Source of the DNA: RUG14199 sp045535205
GTDB taxonomy: Bacteria; Bacillota; Clostridia; Oscillospirales; CAG-272
Assembly (NCBI GenBank): GCA_045535205.1
Contig: JAZSLF010000052.1
Coordinates: forward strand, 1 to 44,086
Direction of reading: 5' to 3'
Length of the DNA stretch: 44,086 nt
Part shown: piece by piece, positions 1-7,892 of the stretch
How the letters are laid out: every line of letters starts with the position of its first letter
Position numbering within the stretch: position 1 is the first letter of the stretch
Made by a program: the position numbers and the translations under genes
Notes under the pieces: generated by a model
Told to the model about the DNA's origin: nothing
The model's database searches: none
What the model saw: the letters and a program-made list of their open reading frames with translations, nothing else

Positions 1-77
1 AAGTTTACCCTAATTCCTTTCAAAAGTTTTTGAAAGGGGTTAGGGGAAAACTTTTTACAAAAAGTTTTCCCCTGATC
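1..77. repeat. Composite palindromic repeat, copy 1 (left part cut by window edge)
   Basis: Two adjacent inverted repeats. CCTTTCAAAA (16-25) pairs with TTTTGAAAGG (28-37), and GGGGAAAACTTTTT (43-56) pairs with AAAAAGTTTTCCCC (59-72). The same order of elements is seen at 12181-12330 and 29704-29879. In each case the element lies just beyond the TAG stop of a minus-strand gene. It probably acts as a terminator as well as being a dispersed repeat. Translations of the plus strand of this element look like small proteins beginning MKG(V/F)(R/K)GKLF but are only a by-product of the repeat. Confidence 0.8.
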
Positions 78-2258
78 CTACCCAATCACACAGGCTTGTT
101 GGTGGTTAAGGTTGAAGCTGTATTCTACGGCTTGTTTGGAATATTCGACGATACCTTTGAGGGGATCGGCGAAGATATAGGTATGATCGGTATAGCCGAT
201 AAGAACGAGACAATGGGAAGCGGCGAGCCAGCTTACATTTTTGCCGTTTATTTCGGCTTCCCAAACGACTCTTGATTTACCGTTCATATTGAGCGTACCC
301 CAGATGATAACGGGAACACCGCTGTCGATATAGCTTGTATAAGATGAAAAAGACCTGTAGCTGACGTCGGTGACACGTTTTGAAGAGCCGACGGAAGCGA
401 GGTAATCGTTACCTGTTTTGGTTACTACGGGAGCGAAGCAGCCGTAGCCGCCGGGATTAGCCCTTGGGTCACCCACGTAGGTCTCCCATGGGTCTCCGTC
501 TTTAAAGGGAGATTTAGGCATAAAGTTATCGAACAGCCAGCCGGGGTCAACGCTGTAGCCGCTGTATTTCAGAGCGATAGCCAAAGAGACCACCTCGCAG
601 CCGTTGGGAAGTGCGGGCTTCTGCATGATGCAGTCCACGTCAAGCTTCACGTAGGTAGGCTCACGAATGATTACGCTGACGGACACCTCGGCGGTATTGC
701 CGCTTCCGTCAGTTGCGGTATATATGAGAGAATAAGTACCTGCCGTTCCCGTATCGACGGCGGAGGAGTCAACATTTACCTTAACGTCGCCCCAGACGGC
801 ATCGTAAGCGGTCACACCTTCGGAGAAGTCACAGCTTTCTCCCAAAATAAATGAAAAATCACGGTATCCGCTTATAACGGGAGGAACTGTATCGTAGTAG
901 AAAACAACGGCGGTCGACTGCTCGGCAGTATTTCCCGCCTCGTCCGTTGCAACGACGGTAATATCAAAAGTTCCTTCCTTGTCTGTGTCCGGCACGTTTT
1001 TAAAAGAGAAGGTGACAGGCGAAGCATCGTCATAGTCGGAAACGAAATCCTTTGCCTTGGGAGCTGTTCCCGCAAGATAGCTTACAGAATGAACGGAGAA
1101 ATCGGGAGCTGTAGTGTCTATAATATTTACGGTGACGGGAATTTGACCGAAGTCACCTGCAAGATACACAGTACTGTCACCTAAAGGAAGTCCCGAAAGG
1201 GCGTTCTGCTTTTCCAAAGCAAGAGTGTTTTTTGAAAAATCATCCTTGAAAATAAGACGCTCAAGCACATCGTCGGAGCTTCCTCTTTCAACAGTTACCT
1301 CCGTTTCAATATCGTGAATACGCAAAACGGCATCCGCTTCGGTGAAGTTGCCGAAGGCATCGGTGAAACGTATCTGAACTGTATGCTCTCCCTCCTTTTC
1401 AAAATCGGGGAAGGACAAAAATTCCGTAGTTACGGAAGAAAAATCATCAATGCTTATTATAAAATCCTCTTCGTTGAGAGCTTCTCCGAGAGCAATATCG
1501 AAGGAAGCCACCTGAACCTCGGGGCTTTTCGTGTCTTTTATCATGACCCTTACAAAATATCTTCCATTCTCTCCGTCTGTACTCAGAATATGCTCTCCGC
1601 AGTCAAATTCCTCGGGCATCTGAAGCTCAGAAATTCCTTCAAAAACAGATAAGACAGCCTCTCTTACCTCGTCAACGGAGACACCGTATTCAAAAGAAAG
1701 CTCTGCCTCCGTGTCAACAACGGTCAGCTTTTCGGAAAACTGAACAGCGTTCCCACCCTCGTCAACAGCTGTAATATCCACCGTGTATTCGCCGACGGAC
1801 ACGGGATTTTCAATATTCATTGAATAGGTGAGCTCCGTTTTGTCCTCCGCCTTTACTACGAACATTTCCGGCGTTACCTCGACGGATGACGAAGCAACAA
1901 GGGAGCAGCTTTCAATTTGAGGACTTACCGTATCAACCGCCGTCAGAGTCGAATTGATTCTTAAAAATCCGAAAAATCTAAGGGGTATCTTTATTTCTGA
2001 CGGAGAGGAGGTATCGACCTGTGAAAGCTCCGTCTCAATTTTACAGAAAAAGCTCACAAAGCCGCTTTCCGTTATATGAGAATAATCGGGAGCCTCAAAG
2101 ACCTCCACCGTCACACCCTTTGAAACAAATATAACGAAAAAAGCCATTCCGATGATAAGTACACCCAGTACTGAGGCGGCTATGTATATGTATTTTTTTA
2201 TGTTTTTACTGTTTTTATCGGTGACGTCTTTTGTCACCGTATTTCTTTCTTTTACCAT
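78..2258 (-). CDS. Secreted/anchored Ig-like repeat protein with C-terminal C39-like cysteine protease domain
   Basis: 726 residues. A charged N-terminus is followed by one hydrophobic segment (about residues 23-46), which suggests a membrane anchor with the bulk outside the cell. The middle (about 100-530) is a string of bacterial Ig-like modules of the 'DxxGN' type, each ending with phrases such as DEAGNTA or DGSGNTAEV. The last ~190 residues match the papain-like Peptidase_C39_2 (YvpB-like) fold: NGCEVVSLA gives the candidate catalytic Cys at 554, SHCLVLIGY the His at about 682, and FADPLKG the Asp at about 698. The likely role is cleavage of peptides or cell-surface substrates; the target is unknown. 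It is the last gene of the galK-pgsA-luxS-mtnN-SLOG run, 29 bp after the SLOG gene. Its TAG stop abuts the repeat at 1-77. Confidence 0.85.
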   Translation of the reverse strand: MVKERNTVTKDVTDKNSKNIKKYIYIAASVLGVLIIGMAFFVIFVSKGVTVEVFEAPDYSHITESGFVSFFCKIETELSQVDTSSPSEIKIPLRFFGFLRINSTLTAVDTVSPQIESCSLVASSSVEVTPEMFVVKAEDKTELTYSMNIENPVSVGEYTVDITAVDEGGNAVQFSEKLTVVDTEAELSFEYGVSVDEVREAVLSVFEGISELQMPEEFDCGEHILSTDGENGRYFVRVMIKDTKSPEVQVASFDIALGEALNEEDFIISIDDFSSVTTEFLSFPDFEKEGEHTVQIRFTDAFGNFTEADAVLRIHDIETEVTVERGSSDDVLERLIFKDDFSKNTLALEKQNALSGLPLGDSTVYLAGDFGQIPVTVNIIDTTAPDFSVHSVSYLAGTAPKAKDFVSDYDDASPVTFSFKNVPDTDKEGTFDITVVATDEAGNTAEQSTAVVFYYDTVPPVISGYRDFSFILGESCDFSEGVTAYDAVWGDVKVNVDSSAVDTGTAGTYSLIYTATDGSGNTAEVSVSVIIREPTYVKLDVDCIMQKPALPNGCEVVSLAIALKYSGYSVDPGWLFDNFMPKSPFKDGDPWETYVGDPRANPGGYGCFAPVVTKTGNDYLASVGSSKRVTDVSYRSFSSYTSYIDSGVPVIIWGTLNMNGKSRVVWEAEINGKNVSWLAASHCLVLIGYTDHTYIFADPLKGIVEYSKQAVEYSFNLNHQQACVIG

Positions 2259-2287
2259 TATTCCTTTCCTTTAGCAGCTCCTCTGCG

Positions 2288-2794
2288 TTAAAGGGTCTTC
2301 ATCACGTCGGCACAGTTAAAGCACTCGACTCCGTTTTTCTTTGCATAATTTGAGGTATAGGCACTTCCGCCTCTCGTTCTCGTAAGGTAGCTTATACATC
2401 TTGAGCTTCTGTCAACCATAAATCTGTTTCTTTCAAGCATACATCCGTCGGTATATTCTTCGTTTACGTAGATGACACGGTCGGCGGCTTTTTTTATTGT
2501 CTCGTATTCCGTAAGACTCTTTTCGCTTTTCCATTTCTCCGTCTGATTGATACAGGGGAGAGCAAGAACAAGCTCTATATCGCCGTATTTGTCTCTTGCC
2601 CCTAAAACTCTGAATGCCGCAACCGTATCGAAGCCGAGAGCTCCGCCTGCGATAAAACAGCGGTAGCCGTCAGCGTAAGCCTTTTCAATAAGGCTGTCAA
2701 GTGCCTTCACAAGCTTTCCCATATCTGCTGACGGAATTGATCTGTGTCCTGTAAAGCAAAGTGTCTTCTGTTTGTCAAAGCTGTACTGTTCCAT
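2288..2794 (-). CDS. SLOG-family (DUF1273/YpsA-like) protein
   Basis: 168 residues from the ATG at 2794, chosen because GGAG lies 7 bases upstream. A TTG 12 bases further upstream would put this SD inside the gene. The N-terminus has the family hallmark CFTGHRSIP, followed by a Rossmann-like core with GGALGFDTVAA (nucleotide/ligand-binding Gly-rich turn) and a conserved tail with RNRFMVDRSS. SLOG proteins are thought to bind nucleotide-type ligands; YpsA of Bacillus affects cell division, but the biochemical role is not settled. It sits 18 bp after mtnN and 29 bp before the C39 protein gene, so it is probably cotranscribed with both. Confidence 0.85.
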   Translation of the reverse strand: MEQYSFDKQKTLCFTGHRSIPSADMGKLVKALDSLIEKAYADGYRCFIAGGALGFDTVAAFRVLGARDKYGDIELVLALPCINQTEKWKSEKSLTEYETIKKAADRVIYVNEEYTDGCMLERNRFMVDRSSRCISYLTRTRGGSAYTSNYAKKNGVECFNCADVMKTL

Positions 2795-2824
2795 ATTATA
2801 CTCCAATCAAATATTTTTAAAAAA

Positions 2825-3511
2825 TCAGGTTCTTTTTGCAAAACGCTCAATAATGCTTATGGAAAGCTCTGCACTTTTTGCGGCGAAGGTGGGGAAATCA
2901 AGATGAGAAGAGCCGTCTGCATTGTCGGAGATCGCTCTGAGAACAGCGAAGGGAACGCCGTTCACGAAGCAGACATGACCTATAGCCGCACCCTCCATCT
3001 CACAGGCGACAGCCCCGAAGCTTTCCGTTATAAATTCCTTTTTTTCCTTCGATGCGATAAACTGGTCTCCCGAAGCAACAATTCCCGAAACACAGTTTAC
3101 TCCAAGCTCCTCCACTATGGATATAAGCTTGTGTGAAACAGCCTTGTCGGAGGGTATCTCAACAACGTTTATGCCTGAAATAAGTCCGATGGGGTCACCT
3201 ATAGGTGAGGTGTCCATATCATGCTGAACTACGGCTGAGGCAACGGCAACGTCGCAAACACCCAGATTTTCGGAAAGAGAGCCTGCAACACCTGTGTTGA
3301 TGATGCAGTCGGGTGCGTATTTCAGTATCATGGTCTGTGTGCAAAGTGCGGCAAATACCTTGCCAACACCGCATTTTGCAACGACGGCTTCCGCACCGCA
3401 AAGAGTACCCTTTACAAATTCTATTCCGGAGACGGTACATATCTCCTTATTTTCCATTCTTTCTTTAAGGGAGGCGACTTCGACCTCCATAGCACCTATA
3501 ATTCCTATCAT
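2825..3511 (-). CDS. mtnN: 5'-methylthioadenosine/S-adenosylhomocysteine nucleosidase
   Basis: 228 residues, the usual length for MtnN/Pfs. The enzyme hydrolyses S-adenosylhomocysteine to S-ribosylhomocysteine plus adenine, and methylthioadenosine to methylthioribose. The protein starts MIGIIGAMEVEV, the classic N-terminus. ACEMEGAAIGHV (the Met-Glu pair that binds ribose) and AISDNADG (catalytic Asp) are present. The ATG at 3511 is chosen over a start 7 codons upstream because AAGGATAGG lies just before it, in the 14-base gap after luxS. Its product is the substrate of LuxS, so the two adjacent genes carry successive steps. Confidence 0.96.
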   Translation of the reverse strand: MIGIIGAMEVEVASLKERMENKEICTVSGIEFVKGTLCGAEAVVAKCGVGKVFAALCTQTMILKYAPDCIINTGVAGSLSENLGVCDVAVASAVVQHDMDTSPIGDPIGLISGINVVEIPSDKAVSHKLISIVEELGVNCVSGIVASGDQFIASKEKKEFITESFGAVACEMEGAAIGHVCFVNGVPFAVLRAISDNADGSSHLDFPTFAAKSAELSISIIERFAKRT

Positions 3512-3525
3512 TTTCCTATCCTTAT

Positions 3526-3981
3526 TTAACAATGGTAGAGAAAGTCTGTTTCTCTGCCGTTCAGTATATCAAGATATTCCATTGCGATCTTCTTCGCAGC
3601 TTCAAGGTCAAGTGCACGGTAGTTTCCGCACTCAACCTCGGAGGCACCGAAGACCTCGCCCTCATGGGCAAGTATTTTTTCAAGAACGTTTTTCACTTCC
3701 CCAAGCACGTCGCAGTCGGGAACGTCGGAAACGAGAAGATAAAATCCCGTCTGACAGCCCATGGGGCCGAAATAGAGAACGCTTTCTGCATACTTTCCGT
3801 TTCTTACGTAGGTTGCGAACATATGCTCAAGGGAGTGCATTTCTATATGAGACATATAATCGTCTGCATTGGGCTTTTTAACTCTCAGATCGTAGGTGGT
3901 AACATTCCCGTCTCTCCTCGAAACGTAAAGTCCGGGAAGTATTTTCGTATGGTCAACCGTAAAGCTTGTTATCTTTTTCAT
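3526..3981 (-). CDS. luxS: S-ribosylhomocysteine lyase (AI-2 precursor synthesis)
   Basis: 151 residues, full length for LuxS. It cleaves S-ribosylhomocysteine to homocysteine and 4,5-dihydroxy-2,3-pentanedione, the precursor of autoinducer-2. The metal site is intact: the HSLEH motif (His49, Glu52, His53) and Cys118 in ECGNYR. FGPMGCQTGF carries the conserved Cys that acts in catalysis (about residue 76). It lies 15 bp after pgsA and 14 bp before mtnN, so the methyl-cycle pair is in one transcription unit. No AI-2 receptor or transporter (lsr-type) gene is seen in the window, so a signalling role cannot be inferred from the neighbourhood. Confidence 0.97.
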   Translation of the reverse strand: MKKITSFTVDHTKILPGLYVSRRDGNVTTYDLRVKKPNADDYMSHIEMHSLEHMFATYVRNGKYAESVLYFGPMGCQTGFYLLVSDVPDCDVLGEVKNVLEKILAHEGEVFGASEVECGNYRALDLEAAKKIAMEYLDILNGRETDFLYHC

Positions 3982-3996
3982 TTCTTTTCCCTCTCT

Positions 3997-4575
3997 TTAA
4001 GGCTTTATAAATTTCCAATAGGTTTTCAGGTAGTCTATGCCTGACCAGAGAGTCATTACGGTCATGGCGGCTACGGTAAAATAGGAAAGAGGATGATACT
4101 TTTCGATAAAATCGAAGGGCAATACAACAGGCTCAAGGAATACAACGGCAATACAGGTCATCTGAGTCACCGTTTTCACCTTACCAAGCCAGCTTGCCGC
4201 AATTACCATACCCTCCTTGCCTGCGGCAACGAGACGAACTGAGGTGACCGCAAGCTCACGGAACATAACTATTGCCGCCGCCCAGATGAATACGTCTGTG
4301 AGATAGTCGAACTTAACGAGAATGGCAAGAAGTGCGGCAAAGACGATGAATTTATCTGCCAGAGGATCCATGAACTTACCGAAATCGGTGATAAGGTTGT
4401 ATTTTCTTGCAATTTTTCCGTCAAGCATATCGGTGAGTGCCGTTATTATGAAAACAGCGGCGGAAATAATTCTTGAAAGAGTGTCCTCAAGGGGAAGTGC
4501 CACCGCAACCACCAAAAATACGGGCACCATTATTATTCTGAACATGGTCAGCTTGTTGGGAAGATTGAGTTTCAT
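3997..4575 (-). CDS. pgsA: CDP-diacylglycerol-glycerol-3-phosphate 3-phosphatidyltransferase
   Basis: 192 residues, integral membrane enzyme with several hydrophobic segments. It makes phosphatidylglycerophosphate, the committed step to phosphatidylglycerol. The CDP-alcohol phosphotransferase signature is complete: Asp49, Asp52-Gly53, Ala56-Arg57, Gly66, Asp70 and Asp74. The N-terminus LPNKLTMFRI is typical for PgsA. It is 30 bp downstream of galK and 15 bp upstream of luxS. PssA has the same signature, but the N-terminus and length favour PgsA. Confidence 0.93.
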   Translation of the reverse strand: MKLNLPNKLTMFRIIMVPVFLVVAVALPLEDTLSRIISAAVFIITALTDMLDGKIARKYNLITDFGKFMDPLADKFIVFAALLAILVKFDYLTDVFIWAAAIVMFRELAVTSVRLVAAGKEGMVIAASWLGKVKTVTQMTCIAVVFLEPVVLPFDFIEKYHPLSYFTVAAMTVMTLWSGIDYLKTYWKFIKP

Positions 4576-4605
4576 TTCAAATTATACCTCTGTATACGTT
4601 TTCTG

Positions 4606-5910
4606 TTATTTCAGCTCGACAGCACCGACGCTTCTTATTTTAAGAATGTGACAGGTACCCTTACCGAAAATTCTCTCAATATATTCTTTATAGCATTCTG
4701 TCTTTTCTTCGGGTATAAACGCCTGAACAGTTCCCGCAAAGCCGCCGCCGTGTACACGGCAGGCTCCGTTACCCTCGCATTCTCCCGAAATAAAGCCTTC
4801 GGAAAGAAAAAGTGCTGTTGAGAGCCCCTGCTCATCGGGGGCATTCGGGGGATACACATTCTGAAGATACTTATAGCTTGAATTTCCCGACTCCCTTATG
4901 CCCTCAAGAAATTTTTTCATATCTCTTTTGCGGCAGGCATCGGAAATTTTGTCAACACGTCCGTTTTCACGGAAGAAATGAAGGGCACGGAGAACTGCTC
5001 TGTCACCGCACTCCGAGCGAAGCTTTACGATATTCTCAAGAACGTCCTCTTCGCTTATCTCCCTCAGAACGCTTTTGCCGAAAAAGGCGGCAACCTTTTT
5101 CATTTCAAGGGGAACTGCGGCGTAATCGTCATTGAGGTCTGCATGGCAGCCGCCCGTATCGACGATGCAGAGAGAATAGCCGTTGTCCGTAGGCGAAAAA
5201 TCAAGCTTTTCGACCCTTGGAGAGTCGGTATTCTCAAAATCGACGGCGATAACTCCGCCCACGGCACAGGCCGCCTGGTCCATAAGTCCGCAGGGCTTTC
5301 CGAAATAAACGTTTTCCGCATATTTTGCGATCTTTGCTATCTCCATGGGGGGAATTTTATCCTCGTTATAAAGGGCGGAGAGTATTTTTCCAACCGTCAC
5401 CTCGAAGGCTGCAGACGAAGAAAGTCCCGAACCCTTGAGCACGTCGGAAACGGTGTACGCATCAAAGCCGCCCACCGCAAAGCCCTCTCTCTCAAATCCC
5501 TTTACCACCCCCGATATAAGAGAAGCGGAGGTGAAAAAGCTGTCGGCACAGGGCTCTGAAATTTCCGAGAGAGTCACTCTGTCCTCGTCAAAGCCCTCGC
5601 TTTTCAGCCTTATAATTCCGTCATCTCTCGGAGAGACGGCGGCAAGTATCGAAAGAGAAGCGGAGGCGGCAAGTATCTTTCCTTTATTATGGTCTGTATG
5701 ATTTCCCGATATTTCGGTTCTTCCGCCTATGGAAAAGAGTCTTATCTCTCTGTTTTCTTCTGCGTTAAAATATTCTGAAAAGCTGTCAACGAGAGCTGTC
5801 AGCTTTTTATGGGTATTTTGAAGGTCACCCTTCAAAACGGCTGTCTTTTCCGTAAGAACGGAGTCAAAAGCTCCGTCATTTATAAGCTTTTTGATTTCAG
5901 TACAGTTCAT
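4606..5910 (-). CDS. galK: Galactokinase
   Basis: 434 residues, GHMP-kinase family. It phosphorylates galactose to galactose-1-phosphate (Leloir pathway). The galactokinase signature appears as GRTEISGNHTDHNKGK, the ATP-binding GHMP motif as LKGSGLSSSAAFEV, and the substrate-site Asp in MDQAACAVGG. C-terminal GGGFAGTVQAF is also typical. It is slightly longer than the usual ~390 residues because of an N-terminal extension of about 45 residues before the galactose-binding motif. The ATG has GAGGATAAA directly upstream. No galT or galE is nearby; downstream are phospholipid and methyl-cycle genes, so it is grouped by transcription rather than by pathway. Confidence 0.93.
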   Translation of the reverse strand: MNCTEIKKLINDGAFDSVLTEKTAVLKGDLQNTHKKLTALVDSFSEYFNAEENREIRLFSIGGRTEISGNHTDHNKGKILAASASLSILAAVSPRDDGIIRLKSEGFDEDRVTLSEISEPCADSFFTSASLISGVVKGFEREGFAVGGFDAYTVSDVLKGSGLSSSAAFEVTVGKILSALYNEDKIPPMEIAKIAKYAENVYFGKPCGLMDQAACAVGGVIAVDFENTDSPRVEKLDFSPTDNGYSLCIVDTGGCHADLNDDYAAVPLEMKKVAAFFGKSVLREISEEDVLENIVKLRSECGDRAVLRALHFFRENGRVDKISDACRKRDMKKFLEGIRESGNSSYKYLQNVYPPNAPDEQGLSTALFLSEGFISGECEGNGACRVHGGGFAGTVQAFIPEEKTECYKEYIERIFGKGTCHILKIRSVGAVELK

Positions 5911-5925
5911 TTTATCCTCAAAATC

Positions 5926-7842
5926 TTAATCTCCGATTACTATATGCTTGAAAGAAGCGGAGTCTCTTGAATTGATCTTATTGTCTTTGTTTATGTCGGC
6001 AAGGAATTTTTCTTCCTCACCGAAAAAGCCCTGAAGTGTTTTCTTAAAGACAAGGGCATCTCTTGAATTTATTTTGCCGTCGCCGTTCATATCACCTCTC
6101 ATGAAGGTCTTATACTCAACGACTATACCGCAGTATTCACATTCCTTTATTCTTATGCCTAAAGTACCTGTTTGATAATCGCATTCCGAAAGAACGGTGA
6201 AGGCTCCGGCACGGTGACCCGTAGCTTCAATAGTTCCTCTTTCCAATTCACATGAGCATTCCGTACAGGCAATAGCCCAGATGCCCTCTCCCTTACAGGT
6301 CGCTTCCTCTATGACAGTCTTTTCCTCGGAGGGAGTGTGGGGAAGCTTTTCCATCTGAACGCTGTCGAAGGGCTGTTCACACACGGAGCAGAGCTTATAG
6401 ATAAGACCGTTTTCGGCACAGGTGGACTCTTTGATGTACATACCTTCACCGTCGGGAGTATGTCCCGTTGCCGAAGAGGTGCTTAAAATGTCTGTGTATG
6501 AGCAGAGAGTACAGGTCCTGTAGGTCATACCGTCATCGGTGCAGGTTGCGGGAATGCTGATGCTCTGAGTGTAGGTGTGGTCTTTGGGAAGTATTATCTT
6601 CTCAGAAACGATCTCTCCGCAGTAAACACAGCTGCAAAGAGCCGTTCCGCCTTCTGTACAAACGGGATACTGTGCATACGCTCCGCTTTTATGAACACAA
6701 ACAAAGTCAAATCCGTTCTCTTTTGCATATACCTCTGCGGCACTTCCTGCCGCACCGTATACCGTAAAGGGATACATGGGTGCGGGAGCAGCCTGTGAAG
6801 AATTATAATAACCGAGTGCATAATCACCTATCTCCGTAACGGAAACGGGAACTGTCACGCTGTAGAGCGAGGTGAGGTTATAGAAAGCCTTTTCGGAAAG
6901 CTTTGTAACCGTTGAGGGAATTACGACCTCGGTAACATTTGTTATCTGACCGCACACCTTGGGAGATACCGTCTTTGTCCCCTCGGGCAGAGTGAGCGTC
7001 TTTGAAGAAGCTGTTCCCTTATATGTGATGGCAATACCGTTCACAAGATTGAAGCCGTTTGGAAGTGCATTGTACCAGGGAGTCGAACAGAAGGCTGTAT
7101 CGCCTATATGAGTTACTGTTTCGGGAATGGTCAGGGTTTTGAGCGTTGAAAGAGAATAAAAGGCACTGTTTCCTATATACTCAAGCCCGTAGGGCAGAGT
7201 CATTGAGGCAATACCGTTACATCCTCTGAATGCTTCTTCACCGATCCTTTTAAGGTTGGCGGGAAGCTCAAGAGACTTTATGTAAGCACAGCTGAGAAAC
7301 GCCTGTATTCCTATTTCTTCACAGCTTTCGGGCATCACCACCGTGTTGAGATAGGTTGACAGTCTGAACATACCATCGGGAATTTCGGGAATACTTTCGG
7401 GTAAGGTAACGCTGAGAAGTGCGTAGCATTCCGAAAGAGTGTATGCTCCGATAGACTCAACTCCCTCAGGAAAATCCAGAGAGGTGAGCTTGATACAATG
7501 ATAGAAGGCGTGGTCGCCCACCGTCTTCAGAGTATCCGGAAGCTCTATTTCAGTAAGTGTGAGAAAATCCGCAAAAGCGTAGCTTCCCACGTGAGTTATA
7601 CCCTCGCCCACCGTCACGGTGAGAGGCTTTGATTTCTGGGAGTACCAGCCGGGTCTTGAAAGCGTGGTGTAATCGTACATTTCGCCCGTTCCCGTAAGGG
7701 TGAGCGTTCTTGCCGTCGTATCCAGCACCGCCGTGATGCTGTCACCGCATTTATACGTATATTCCGTAGCTGCGGCAAATGAAGGTACTGCAGCTGCAGC
7801 AGCCATTATAAGAACCATTATAAGACAAAGGATCTTTTTCAT
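5926..7842 (-). CDS. BspA-like LRR_5 surface protein with Cys-rich repeats and dockerin-like C-terminus
   Basis: 638 residues. A signal peptide (residues 1-24, ending SFAAA) is followed by a BspA-type leader (LTLTGTGEMYDY) and about ten LRR_5 repeats of the form 'sIGxxAFxxCxxLxxvxLPxxl'. Residues about 380-580 hold four repeats with paired Cys (CVYC, CTLC, CSVC, CTEC) of the His/Cys-rich type seen in clostridial cell-surface proteins. The end has two EF-like loops (DMNGDGKINSRD and DINKDNKINSRD), a dockerin type I-like pair, so docking to a cohesin or calcium-bound self-assembly at the cell surface is possible. The next gene downstream on this strand is galK, 15 bp away. AAGGAG precedes the ATG. 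It is a tandem paralogue of the next entry. Confidence 0.88.
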   Translation of the reverse strand: MKKILCLIMVLIMAAAAAVPSFAAATEYTYKCGDSITAVLDTTARTLTLTGTGEMYDYTTLSRPGWYSQKSKPLTVTVGEGITHVGSYAFADFLTLTEIELPDTLKTVGDHAFYHCIKLTSLDFPEGVESIGAYTLSECYALLSVTLPESIPEIPDGMFRLSTYLNTVVMPESCEEIGIQAFLSCAYIKSLELPANLKRIGEEAFRGCNGIASMTLPYGLEYIGNSAFYSLSTLKTLTIPETVTHIGDTAFCSTPWYNALPNGFNLVNGIAITYKGTASSKTLTLPEGTKTVSPKVCGQITNVTEVVIPSTVTKLSEKAFYNLTSLYSVTVPVSVTEIGDYALGYYNSSQAAPAPMYPFTVYGAAGSAAEVYAKENGFDFVCVHKSGAYAQYPVCTEGGTALCSCVYCGEIVSEKIILPKDHTYTQSISIPATCTDDGMTYRTCTLCSYTDILSTSSATGHTPDGEGMYIKESTCAENGLIYKLCSVCEQPFDSVQMEKLPHTPSEEKTVIEEATCKGEGIWAIACTECSCELERGTIEATGHRAGAFTVLSECDYQTGTLGIRIKECEYCGIVVEYKTFMRGDMNGDGKINSRDALVFKKTLQGFFGEEEKFLADINKDNKINSRDSASFKHIVIGD

Positions 7843-7892
7843 TTTAATTCTCCTTAATTACACGATAGGTTTATACGGATTTTTATGAAAAA

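Noticed and set aside
30..275. Plus-strand ORF beginning MKGVRGKLF, and the similar one at 12281-12478
   Set aside because: Their shared start is the translation of the composite palindromic repeat, and the rest lies antisense to clear genes; not real proteins.
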